NCBI GenBank assembly: GCA_021774775.1
Contig: JAJFIT010000059.1
Span: forward strand, 1 to 37,919
Length of the DNA stretch: 37,919 nucleotides
Direction: 5' to 3'
DNA from: Alphaproteobacteria bacterium
GTDB taxonomy: Bacteria > Pseudomonadota > Alphaproteobacteria > Sphingomonadales > Kordiimonadaceae
In this document: positions 1 through 10,047 of the stretch, in pieces
How the letters are laid out: each line of letters begins with the position of its first letter
How positions within the stretch are numbered: the stretch's first letter is position 1
Notes under the pieces: model-generated
Told to the model about the DNA's origin: nothing
Seen by the model: the letters and a program-made list of their open reading frames with translations, nothing else
Database searches by the model: none
Program-made: the position numbers and the translations under genes

Positions 1-242
1 GTGCCGTTGATGTACTCGAGCGATGCTTTGCCGGGGTTGCGAACTAATTTACGTAGTGTGCTCCAAAGCGTGCCATCAGATTCTGTTAGGGCTTCAAACA
101 GCTGCGCAAATAGCGCCGTTGTTGTTAGCCTGCCATCAACATGTTTTTGGCCGCACGAATGGCAATAGCGACCAATAAGGCTTGCGTCACAGTTACGGCA
201 CTGTGTTTGGTCATGATTGTCGACGGCGGCGCTGTTTTCCAT
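1..242 (-). CDS. DUF3667-like zinc-ribbon membrane protein, C-terminus truncated by window edge
   Basis: Not in the ORF track because it runs off the window. The minus strand from ATG at 242 reads MENSAAVDNHDQTQCRNCDASLIGRYCHSCGQKHVDGRLTTTALFAQLFEALTESDGTLWSTLRKLVRNPGKASLEYINGT..., with a CxxC...CxxCGQ zinc ribbon and a 'D.T.W.TLR.LVRNPG....EYI.G' segment typical of DUF3667-type proteins. Confidence 0.65.
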   Translation of the reverse strand, partial: MENSAAVDNHDQTQCRNCDASLIGRYCHSCGQKHVDGRLTTTALFAQLFEALTESDGTLWSTLRKLVRNPGKASLEYING

Positions 243-307
243 ACAATTGGTGTACTGGCCAAGGTGCCAACCGGTCAATTTATTTCATAGGGCGCTACGA
301 AGCGTGA

Positions 308-1225
308 TCAGCCAGATTTTGCAGCCAGTTTCTTTTCGCGGGCTGCTCGCAGTTTGGCAAAATCATCGCCTGCATGATAGCTGGACCGGGTTAGCGGGGT
401 TGCTGAAACCAGCAAAAAGCCTTTCCCTTTTGCCATGCGTCCGTACGCCTGAAATTCGTCCGGTGTGACAAAGCGTTCCACCTTCGCATGGCGGGGCGTG
501 GGTTGAAGGTATTGGCCAATGGTCATGAAATCGATGTCGGCCATGCGCATGTCGTCCATAACCTGGCTAACTTCAAGGCGTTCTTCACCGAGGCCCACCA
601 TAATGCCTGACTTGGTGAAGATGGAAGGATCGATCTGCTTTACTGTGTCAAGTAGCCTAAGCGAATGATAAAAGCGCGCGCCCGGTCTGATTTTTGGGTA
701 CAAACGCGGCACCGTTTCCAGATTGTGGTTGAACACATCCGGTTTTGCCTCCGCAACTTTTTCAATAGCACCTGGTTTGTTCCTGAAATCAGGCGTTAGA
801 ATTTCAATTGTGGTCGCTGGGCTCATGTCGCGGATGGCTTTGATCACTTGTACGAACTGATCTGCGCCGCCGTCGTCCAGATCGTCTCGGTCAACTGATG
901 TGATAACAATGTGATTCAAGCCCATCGCGGCACAAGCTTCGGCGGTGTGGAACGGCTCCATCGGGTCAACCGCCATGGGGCGACCGGTTTTAATGTTACA
1001 GAATGCGCAAGCACGGGTGCAGGTGTCGCCTAGTATCATGACTGTTGCATGTTTTTTGGACCAGCATTCGCCGATATTAGGGCAAGCGGCCTCCTCACAC
1101 ACCGTATGCAGGTTCTTGTCGCGCATCAGTTTGCGTGTTGCCTGATACTCGCGGCTGACAGGCGCCTTTACCCGTATCCATTTGGGTTTGCGCTGAAACT
1201 GCCCGGTGTTTTCTGGTTTGTTCAT
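308..1225 (-). CDS. lipA: Lipoyl synthase (radical SAM)
   Basis: [13 protein letters not shown] and [13 protein letters not shown] cysteine motifs typical of LipA. Confidence 0.97.
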   Translation of the reverse strand: MNKPENTGQFQRKPKWIRVKAPVSREYQATRKLMRDKNLHTVCEEAACPNIGECWSKKHATVMILGDTCTRACAFCNIKTGRPMAVDPMEPFHTAEACAAMGLNHIVITSVDRDDLDDGGADQFVQVIKAIRDMSPATTIEILTPDFRNKPGAIEKVAEAKPDVFNHNLETVPRLYPKIRPGARFYHSLRLLDTVKQIDPSIFTKSGIMVGLGEERLEVSQVMDDMRMADIDFMTIGQYLQPTPRHAKVERFVTPDEFQAYGRMAKGKGFLLVSATPLTRSSYHAGDDFAKLRAAREKKLAAKSG

Positions 1226-1404
1226 GCTTCTAACTAACCTGTATGCGCCGCTTGTGGGTTGTGGGATGAGCGATTGATAATAAAGTGCGCGTTGTTTGTA
1301 ACAACCCGTTGTTTTTGCGTAGCTGCTTGTACCTGAGCGATTGGCGGCTGTCTACAAGTTGAAAATAGCGCTCCTGCAATACCATGGACTCGGGAAGCGC
1401 GTTA

Positions 1405-1989
1405 TTATTGTAATAGCTTCCATATCCAGCGGCGTTGAAACTTCCAGGTCCCGTTTGGGTTCTTTTCATAAACGTCAGAATGTTGTGTTCCGTTTTCGAA
1501 GAAAGTATTTTCGTGTTTGAGCGTTTGGATGGTTCCGTCTGCTTTGTGCTCGACAGCGATTCCAATTTCTGGCTGTCCAAACGGTGTGCGCGTGGCCCGG
1601 ACCGGAGTTTCATCCACAGAATATGTGCCAGACCGGCTGATTACAACTTGCCGTACCAGCTTGCGAACAGGATCGTAAAAAGCGTACATGGACGCGACTA
1701 TAAGCGAATGACCATCAGTGCTAATCGTTGAAATTTCGCCGACCAGATGCTGCTTATTAGGACCGAACTTCCATCTAACCGCGAATTCCTTAATTGTAGC
1801 ACCGGACTTCGACGTGGTTGCTGGATCATAGCCGGGGTTATCGGTTCGCCATTCGGCACTTCCCCGTAACCAGTGATACATGTGTGTTTCTAGCGCTGAC
1901 TGACCATCTGTTGCGTGTGACGTTGCAAAAGCTACGGCTGAAAGAGTGATGTATATGGTGAGTTTGCTTGCCCATTTTAATAGTTTCAC
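1405..1989 (-). CDS. Secreted hypothetical protein (194 aa)
   Basis: Hydrophobic N-terminus MKLLKWASKLTIYITLSAVAFATSHA resembles a signal peptide; coding orientation matches the flanking genes; no family recognised. Confidence 0.65.
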   Translation of the reverse strand: MKLLKWASKLTIYITLSAVAFATSHATDGQSALETHMYHWLRGSAEWRTDNPGYDPATTSKSGATIKEFAVRWKFGPNKQHLVGEISTISTDGHSLIVASMYAFYDPVRKLVRQVVISRSGTYSVDETPVRATRTPFGQPEIGIAVEHKADGTIQTLKHENTFFENGTQHSDVYEKNPNGTWKFQRRWIWKLLQ

Positions 1990-2016
1990 CTCAGTCTCCC
2001 AGCTTTTCTCTACCTT

Positions 2017-3426
2017 TTAGAAGTGAATAACTCTGCCGTAAGCGTCAAGTACACTTTCGTGCATCATTTCACTGAGCGTTGGGTGCGGGAACACCGTATG
2101 CATCAATTCCGTTTCGGTGGTTTCCAATGTGCGGGCAACCACATAGCCCTGAATAAGTTCCGTGACTTCTGCGCCAATCATGTGAGCACCGAGTAGCTCA
2201 CCGGTTTTCTTGTCAAACACGGTTTTAACAAAACCTTCTGCCTCACCCAGCGCAATTGCCTTGCCGTTACCGATGAAGGGGAACTTGCCGACCCGTATAT
2301 CATGTCCTGCGTCTTTCGCCGCCGCTTCAGTCATGCCAACGCTGGCCACTTGTGGCCTGCAATATGTGCAACCCGGGATGTTGCCGGTGTCCATAGGGTG
2401 AACATTGGGTAAGCCCGCCATTTTTTCGACGGCGATGATGCCTTCGTGACTTGCCTTGTGCGCTAGCCACGGTGGTCCCGCCACATCACCCAGCGCCCAA
2501 ACACCAGGCACTCCGGTCTGGCCGTAGCCATCAATGACAATATGGCCGCGGTCAACCTTCACGCCGATGTTATCAAGGCCAATATTTTCCACATTGCCGG
2601 TGATGCCAATGGCTAAAATCACTCGATCAACGGTGATTTCTTCTTTTTTACCACCGGTTTCAACAACACACGTGACGTTGGTTTTACCTTTTTTCAGCTC
2701 AGTTACTGACGCAGACTTCTTGATCGTCATGCCTTGCTTTTTGAAAGACTTTTCCGCAAACGCGGAAACTTCGGCATCTTCAACCGGCAATATGCGATCC
2801 ATCATCTCGACGACAGTGACATCGCTGCCCAGTTCGTTGAAGAAACTGGCAAACTCAATACCGATAGCTCCGGAACCAATCACCAAAAGCTTTTTGGGCA
2901 TGGTGTTGGGATTCAATGCGTGACGATAGCTCCATACAAGCTCGCCGTCGGCTTTCAGATGCGGTAATTCGCGCGCGCGGGCACCTGTGGCGATAATGAT
3001 ATTTGTGGCGGTCAGCTCGCTGGAGCCACCCTTTGCGTCTTTGACCGTGAGTGTATTCGCGGTTTTGAAGGACGCCTCGCCTGCAATATGAGTAACCTTG
3101 TTTTTTTTGAATAGGCCTTTAATGCCGCCGGAAAGTTGGCTGGCCACGCCCCGGCTTCGTTTCACAATGGTGGCGAAGTCATAGTCCACCGAGCCAATTT
3201 TAAGGCCGTAATCTGCGCCGTTTTTTGCAAGATGATAAATCTCAGCGGAACGTAGTAGCGCTTTAGTTGGTATGCAGCCCCAGTTCAGGCAAATTCCGCC
3301 CAGGTTTTCGCGCTCAACACAGGCCACATTCATGCCTAGTTGTGCTGCGCGTATCGCTGCCACATAACCACCTGGCCCACCGCCAATAACAATCAAATCA
3401 AAAGATTTACTCATATCAATTTCCAA
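2017..3426 (-). CDS. lpdA: Dihydrolipoyl dehydrogenase (E3); start likely at MSKSFDL, a few codons inside the ORF
   Basis: N-terminal FAD motif GGGPGGYVAAIRAAQLG, GGICLNWGCIPTKALL redox disulfide, C-terminal HPHPTLSE. Confidence 0.97.
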   Translation of the reverse strand: MEIDMSKSFDLIVIGGGPGGYVAAIRAAQLGMNVACVERENLGGICLNWGCIPTKALLRSAEIYHLAKNGADYGLKIGSVDYDFATIVKRSRGVASQLSGGIKGLFKKNKVTHIAGEASFKTANTLTVKDAKGGSSELTATNIIIATGARARELPHLKADGELVWSYRHALNPNTMPKKLLVIGSGAIGIEFASFFNELGSDVTVVEMMDRILPVEDAEVSAFAEKSFKKQGMTIKKSASVTELKKGKTNVTCVVETGGKKEEITVDRVILAIGITGNVENIGLDNIGVKVDRGHIVIDGYGQTGVPGVWALGDVAGPPWLAHKASHEGIIAVEKMAGLPNVHPMDTGNIPGCTYCRPQVASVGMTEAAAKDAGHDIRVGKFPFIGNGKAIALGEAEGFVKTVFDKKTGELLGAHMIGAEVTELIQGYVVARTLETTETELMHTVFPHPTLSEMMHESVLDAYGRVIHF

Positions 3427-3448
3427 TTATGTAGGCTTTTGAAAAGCG

Positions 3449-3808
3449 CTAAATTCGTTCGTGGTTTTCTTGGCGAAGCGGGCTGTCAATACCGCCGGTG
3501 TGATCGGTATTGCCGTTTTCAATGATCAGTACGCTACAGCCATCCGGCGCGTAGGGTTTATGCTCAACCCCTTTCGGCACCACCAGTATCTCGCCCTGCT
3601 CCAGCCATACTTGGCGGTCGCGAAAATCGATACGAAGTCGTCCTTCAACCACCTGAAAAAACTCGTCTTGCTCATCGTGCTGATGCCAGATGAAGTCGCC
3701 TTCCAATTTGGCGACATAAACCTGAAAATTATCGATATTGGCGACTATTTTTGGTGTCCAGGTGTCGGAAAATGTTTCCAGCTTTTTGGGCAGGTTAATC
3801 GGGTCCAT
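3449..3808 (-). CDS. Cupin-domain protein
   Basis: HQHDEQDEFFQVVEGRLRI...GEILVVPKGVEHKP matches the cupin motif 1/motif 2 pattern. Confidence 0.88.
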   Translation of the reverse strand: MDPINLPKKLETFSDTWTPKIVANIDNFQVYVAKLEGDFIWHQHDEQDEFFQVVEGRLRIDFRDRQVWLEQGEILVVPKGVEHKPYAPDGCSVLIIENGNTDHTGGIDSPLRQENHERI

Positions 3809-3817
3809 GGTCCCCTC

Positions 3818-5155
3818 CTATAAAAGCATTGTGATCGGATCTTGGATGAAGCCTTTGAACGCTTTCAGAAATTCCGCACCTACCGCGCCGTCAACAGCCC
3901 GGTGGTCACAAGAGATTGTGCAACTCATAACCGTGGCGACGGCAAGCGCACCATCCTTGATCACGGGGCGCTGTTCGCCCGACCCGATTGCTAGTATGGC
4001 GCCTTGCGGCGGATTGATGACTGCAGAGAATTCCTTGATGCCCATCATACCCAAATTGGAAATCGAGAACGTGCCACCAGCGTAATCTTCGGGCATCAGT
4101 TTGCCGTCGCGGGCTTTCAATGCCAGTTCTTTGGTGGTGTTGGCGATGTCAGCTAAACCTAATTGATCGGCACCGCGTACAACCGGCGTAACTAAGCCGC
4201 CTTCAATGGCAACCGCCATGGAAATATCGACGCGCTCGTACCAATACATTTTGTCCCCGGCGAACTGCACGTTTGCGGCGGGTACTTTCTTTAAGGCGAG
4301 CGCTGAGGCACGGATGATGAAATCATTGACCGATATTTTGATGCCGCTATCAGCAAGCTTTTCGTTCAGCTCCTTGCGTTGCGCTAGCAATTCATCCAGC
4401 TCACATTCTACAGTCAGATAGAAATGCGGCACTGTGGTTTTGGATTCTGTCAAGCGTTTGGCGATGGTCTTGCGCATGTTCGACAAACGTTCTTCACGGA
4501 ACGGGATGTCGTCGTGCGGCGGATAATAATCGCTGGAAGGCTGTGCGGATGGTTTGCTCGTGGTAGGCGCAGGTGCGGCAACTGGTGCAGGCGCTGTACC
4601 GCCTGCAAGCGCAGCTTCAACGTCGCGTTTGACAATACGGCCATGCGGACCAGAACCGGCGATTGCCGCAATGTCCACCCCCTCATTAGCCGCCATGCGT
4701 TTGGCGAGAGGTGAGGCCTTGATCCGACTTCCGTCTTCGGCAACATCGGTTTGCGTGGTCTTTAGCGCCGTCAGCAGGCTCATCATAGTATCGGGGGTGT
4801 CGCTTTGAGCAATTTTCGATTGAACATTGGCAGTGTCGGCAGTTGATGTAGTTGCGTTTTCGGGCATGGTAGAAGCGGAAACATTAGGCATTTTCACATC
4901 AGCAACATCTTCTCCCTCTTCCGCCAGTATTGCAATGATCTGTCCTACTGGCACACCGTCGGTTCCAGCCTCGATCAGAATTTTTGCAACTGTACCATCA
5001 TCGATGGATTCTACTTCCATCGTCGCCTTGTCGGTTTCAATTTCGGCGATCACATCACCGGATGTGACGGTATCGCCTTCTTTAACCAGCCATGATGCAA
5101 GTGTGCCCTCTTCCATGGTAGGCGATAGGGCGGGCATAAAAATTTCAATAGCCAT
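3818..5155 (-). CDS. pdhC: Pyruvate dehydrogenase E2 (dihydrolipoamide acetyltransferase)
   Basis: N-terminal lipoyl domain ([11 protein letters not shown]), peripheral subunit-binding domain (ASPLAKRMAANEGVDIAAIAGSGPHGRIVKRDVEAAL), catalytic CDHRAVDGAVGAEFL. Confidence 0.97.
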   Translation of the reverse strand: MAIEIFMPALSPTMEEGTLASWLVKEGDTVTSGDVIAEIETDKATMEVESIDDGTVAKILIEAGTDGVPVGQIIAILAEEGEDVADVKMPNVSASTMPENATTSTADTANVQSKIAQSDTPDTMMSLLTALKTTQTDVAEDGSRIKASPLAKRMAANEGVDIAAIAGSGPHGRIVKRDVEAALAGGTAPAPVAAPAPTTSKPSAQPSSDYYPPHDDIPFREERLSNMRKTIAKRLTESKTTVPHFYLTVECELDELLAQRKELNEKLADSGIKISVNDFIIRASALALKKVPAANVQFAGDKMYWYERVDISMAVAIEGGLVTPVVRGADQLGLADIANTTKELALKARDGKLMPEDYAGGTFSISNLGMMGIKEFSAVINPPQGAILAIGSGEQRPVIKDGALAVATVMSCTISCDHRAVDGAVGAEFLKAFKGFIQDPITMLL

Positions 5156-5164
5156 AGCTCGCTC

Positions 5165-6541
5165 CTAATCCTTGTAACAAACAGCTTTAACTACTGCGAT
5201 AATCTTGTCTGCGTTCACAACCGCTTCTTTTTCCAGGTTGTTGGCATACGGCAGCGGTACATCAACGCTGTTCACGCGCGTTACCGGTGCATCCAGCCAG
5301 TCAAATGCCTGTTCCATCAGTTGTGCAGAAATATCACTGGCGACAGAGCATTGTGGCCAGCCCTCTTCCGCAACAACGCAGCGGTTGGTTTTCTTCACGC
5401 TGTCGATGACTGCACCAATATCCAACGGCCTAATTGTCCGCAGGTCAATCACCTCGGCGTTGATGCCCTCGGCGGCCAACATATCTGCTGCCTTCAAAGC
5501 CTCGCCGACAGTAATAGAATATGACACGATGGTCACATCGTTGCCTTCACGGAATTTACGGGCTTTTCCAATTGGCACGACATAATCTTCGACGTCTGGC
5601 ACGTCGAAGTTTTCGCCGTACATCAGCTCGTTTTCCAGGAAAACCACCGGGTTGGGGTCACGGATAGCGGCCTTTAACAGGCCTTTGCAGTCAGCGGCGT
5701 CATAAGGTGCGATTACCTTCAGGCCGGGCACATTGGCATACCATGATGCGTAATTTTGACTGTGCTGTGCGCCCACGCGGCTGGCGGCACCATTGGGCCC
5801 GCGGAAGACAATAGAGCATTCCACCAAGCCGCCAGACATATAGCGGGTTTTGGCGGCTGAATTGATGATATGATCAATCGCCTGCATGGCAAAATTAAAG
5901 GTCATAAACTCGATAACGGGTTTCAGGCCATCAAACGCTGCACCAACACCCAGTCCGGCAAAGCCATGCTCAGTGATGGGCGTGTCGATTACCCGGTCAG
6001 ACCCGAATTCCTCGAGCAAACCTTGGGTTACTTTGTAAGCACCCTGATATTCGGCAACCTCTTCACCCATGACAAAAACGTCCGGGTCGCGGCGCATTTC
6101 TTCGGCCATGGCGTCACGCAAGGCTTCGCGCACCGTGATTGCGGTCATTGCTGTACCGTCTGGAATGTCGGTTTCGGCCTGAGCGACCACTGGCGCCGGC
6201 GCAGCGGCGGGTGCAATTGCTGGCGCACTGGTGGCAGGTTCAGCCGGCGCGGCAGGAGCCGTGGCAGATGCAGACACGGTTAAATTGTCAGCGTCTTCGC
6301 CTTCTTCGGCTAATACGGCGATTAAAGTGCCAACTGCCACATTGTCGGTGCCTGCATCAATCAATATCTGGGCAACTGTGCCGTCATCAATACTTTCAAC
6401 TTCCATCGTTGCCTTGTCGGTTTCTATCTCGGCGATAACATCGCCAGATGTAATTGTGTCGCCGACTTTGACCAACCAAGCAGCCAGTGTGCCTTCTTCC
6501 ATGGTCGGTGACAACGCGGGCATTGTAATTTCTATTGCCAT
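5165..6541 (-). CDS. pdhB: Pyruvate dehydrogenase E1 beta with N-terminal lipoyl domain
   Basis: N-terminal lipoyl domain ([11 protein letters not shown]) fused to an E1-beta body ([43 protein letters not shown]). Confidence 0.97.
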   Translation of the reverse strand: MAIEITMPALSPTMEEGTLAAWLVKVGDTITSGDVIAEIETDKATMEVESIDDGTVAQILIDAGTDNVAVGTLIAVLAEEGEDADNLTVSASATAPAAPAEPATSAPAIAPAAAPAPVVAQAETDIPDGTAMTAITVREALRDAMAEEMRRDPDVFVMGEEVAEYQGAYKVTQGLLEEFGSDRVIDTPITEHGFAGLGVGAAFDGLKPVIEFMTFNFAMQAIDHIINSAAKTRYMSGGLVECSIVFRGPNGAASRVGAQHSQNYASWYANVPGLKVIAPYDAADCKGLLKAAIRDPNPVVFLENELMYGENFDVPDVEDYVVPIGKARKFREGNDVTIVSYSITVGEALKAADMLAAEGINAEVIDLRTIRPLDIGAVIDSVKKTNRCVVAEEGWPQCSVASDISAQLMEQAFDWLDAPVTRVNSVDVPLPYANNLEKEAVVNADKIIAVVKAVCYKD

Positions 6542-6550
6542 GTCTGCCCC

Positions 6551-7582
6551 CTACGCCATTACATCTGTATAAAGTTCGGAAAGGTCCGGCTCCGGGCATT
6601 CCTGCGCGAAGTTGGCGGCATCGGCCACAACGGCCTTTATGTCTTTGTCGATCGCCTTCAGGTCAGCTTCTGACATTTCGCCCATTTTCAAAATCATATC
6701 TTTCACCCGATCAATGGCGTCATGTTCAGCGCGCATCTTCTGGACTTCTTCCTTGGAACGGTATTTGGCTGGGTCAGACATGGAGTGGCCGCGGTATCGG
6801 TATGTTTCCATCTCCAGGATTATGGGACCTTTGCCGGAACGGCAGTGCTTAACCGCTTCGTCCATTGCGCCGCGCACCGCCAAAACATTCATGCCGTCTA
6901 CATGACGGCCAACGATGTTGAAGCTTTCACCGCGTCGGTACAACTGCGGTTGTGAGCTAGCGCGGCTAACGCTAGTACCCATGGCATACTGGTTGTTTTC
7001 GATAATGAAGATAACCGGCAGGTCCCAAATCTCTGCCATGTTAAAGCTTTCGTATACTTGGCCCTGGTTGGCCGCACCGTCACCGAAATAGGCAACTGAA
7101 ACTAAATCAGTCTTGCGGTATTTGTTGGCAAAGCCCAACCCGGTACCAAGAGCAACCTGCGCCCCAACAATGCCGTGGCCACCAAAGAAACCGCGTGCTG
7201 GGTCAAACATATGCATTGAGCCGCCTTTGCCTTTCGACACGCCACCGGACCGTCCGGTCAGTTCTGCCATAACGGCTTTGGGATCAGTGCCAAGTGCGAG
7301 CATGTGACCATGTTCACGATAGCCAGTGATAACCTTGTCTCCGTCCTTCAATGCGGTTTGAACGCCTACTGCGATGGCCTCTTGCCCAATATATAAATGG
7401 CAGAATCCTCCAATTAATCCCATCCCGTACATCTGACCGGCTTTTTCTTCGAAGCGTCGGATCAGCAGCATCTGTCTGTAGAATTCTTCCAGCTCTGCAT
7501 TGGTGGCCTTGTAAACAGGCGCTTTCGCAGTGCGTTTTCGGGGCGACGCCGTCGCCTTGGTGGTGGATTTTTTTGTGGTCAT
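6551..7582 (-). CDS. pdhA: Pyruvate dehydrogenase E1 alpha (start re-assigned to MTTKKS; ORF track starts at 7636)
   Basis: TPP-binding GDGAANQGQVYESFNMAEIWDLPVIFIIENNQYAMGTS and phosphorylation-loop-like RYRGHSMSDPAKYR. Confidence 0.95.
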   Translation of the reverse strand: MTTKKSTTKATASPRKRTAKAPVYKATNAELEEFYRQMLLIRRFEEKAGQMYGMGLIGGFCHLYIGQEAIAVGVQTALKDGDKVITGYREHGHMLALGTDPKAVMAELTGRSGGVSKGKGGSMHMFDPARGFFGGHGIVGAQVALGTGLGFANKYRKTDLVSVAYFGDGAANQGQVYESFNMAEIWDLPVIFIIENNQYAMGTSVSRASSQPQLYRRGESFNIVGRHVDGMNVLAVRGAMDEAVKHCRSGKGPIILEMETYRYRGHSMSDPAKYRSKEEVQKMRAEHDAIDRVKDMILKMGEMSEADLKAIDKDIKAVVADAANFAQECPEPDLSELYTDVMA

Positions 7583-7747
7583 GTCGGCCTTTCTGGAAAG
7601 GTCGCGGGACGGCAAGTCCCAGCTACTTGAGAACAACCCTAGAAATACCTCGGAATATTCGATTTGGCAACATGATATAAATTGTTGAAATGGTTAGATA
7701 TTATTCACTTAACAGGCTTTTGGTTAAGTGCGCAGCAGAAAGGCAGG

Positions 7748-8071
7748 CTATTTCAATATTATAATAACTTCGTCGGGATGAGCAAATCCGAGCCGATTGC
7801 GCACCTGTTCTTCCAGCATGTCAGGGTCAACCGCTTGACGAGATAGTGCAGTAGTTTTCATAATCATATAATTTCGTGCTGCACGAATAGCGGCCGCCTC
7901 TGCGGACAATTCAATTTCTTGCTGTTGCAGTGCCCGAAGAGCATGGATGCTATTGTCGCCCTGGAAGGCGTGAAAAGTGAAATAGGCAACCAAAAACAGC
8001 GACAGGCCCGACGGCCAATTGCGCTTCAAACCAAGAATGATATGTCCGACTCGATCCACGATTCGAATCAT
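7748..8071 (-). CDS. Septum formation initiator family protein (DivIC/FtsB-like)
   Basis: Short protein with one N-terminal TM helix, a coiled-coil segment and C-terminal 'LEEQVRNRLGFAHPDEVIIIL'; position between pdhA and eno matches alphaproteobacterial synteny. Confidence 0.85.
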   Translation of the reverse strand: MIRIVDRVGHIILGLKRNWPSGLSLFLVAYFTFHAFQGDNSIHALRALQQQEIELSAEAAAIRAARNYMIMKTTALSRQAVDPDMLEEQVRNRLGFAHPDEVIIILK

Positions 8072-8149
8072 ACAGTCCCGAGTCGCGAAAGCAAGAGGAA
8101 AAGCTCATTTTCAGATAGAAATGGGACGCTTTGTCAAAGTAAAGTTGGC

Positions 8150-8524
8150 CTATCCGTTTCGCAGGCCAGCAAGCCGAGAGACCAGACTGCGTGGCTGATG
8201 ACCTTGCGGAGTATGATCTTCGAGCAACGCACGAATTTCGTGCATGGCCGCCCCGATGATGGGGGCACCATAATATCCTCCAGCCTTTAGGTGAAGCCGA
8301 AAAGCTTCAGCAGTATTCAAGATGTTTTCGCTGTAATCCTGCCAGCTAACGGCACCCTGTGGCACCGCGGAAACTTTGGCGTGAAGGGTCATCATAGTGA
8401 AATGGTCTTGCGCAGCATCTGGGTCACCGGATGCTGTTATGCGCCTGTTCTGGGCGACAGAATAATGAAACAAGGCATTCAAAAACGCCTTGGCTTCGCT
8501 GTCGATATCGGTTTTTGTAAACAT
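8150..8524 (-). CDS. Hypothetical protein (124 aa)
   Basis: Intact co-directional ORF between ftsB-like and eno; no family recognised. Confidence 0.6.
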   Translation of the reverse strand: MFTKTDIDSEAKAFLNALFHYSVAQNRRITASGDPDAAQDHFTMMTLHAKVSAVPQGAVSWQDYSENILNTAEAFRLHLKAGGYYGAPIIGAAMHEIRALLEDHTPQGHQPRSLVSRLAGLRNG

Positions 8525-8619
8525 ACTATATATTTAGGCCGTTTTAGTGGCCGAAATATGGCTTCGTACATTATTTTTTACAATTCAATGGGCTGCAGTC
8601 GAAGCGCCTGACACTGGCG

Positions 8620-9957
<1,338 letters not shown>

Positions 9958-10047
9958 CTAGCCTGCAAGGACTACCACTTGATTGCGGACCAATAAAATG
10001 GTCATGATTGGTCAACATTTGAATTTCGCAATCCGAAGGGGTAACTC

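Noticed and set aside
1230-1613. 127 aa minus-strand ORF between the secreted hypothetical and lipA
   Set aside because: Overlaps the better-supported 1405..1989 ORF out of frame, has low-quality Ser/Thr/Arg-rich composition and no start-context support
2534-2923. 129 aa plus-strand ORF antisense to lpdA
   Set aside because: Shadow ORF inside a clearly coding lpdA; Ser/Pro/Thr-rich composition typical of antisense frames
4827-5168. Plus-strand ORFs antisense to the lipoyl domains of pdhC and pdhB (also 6231..6572)
   Set aside because: Both mirror the same lipoyl-domain DNA in the opposite strand, so their similarity to each other reflects the coding repeat, not a real gene family
5870-6283. 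137 aa plus-strand ORF antisense to pdhB
   Set aside because: Shadow ORF with Arg/Gly/Cys-rich tail from the Ala/Pro linker read in antisense
8535-8552. GGCC..GGCC hairpin downstream of the 124 aa ORF start, upstream side of the eno stop
   Set aside because: Only a 4 bp stem and no T tract, so not convincing as a terminator
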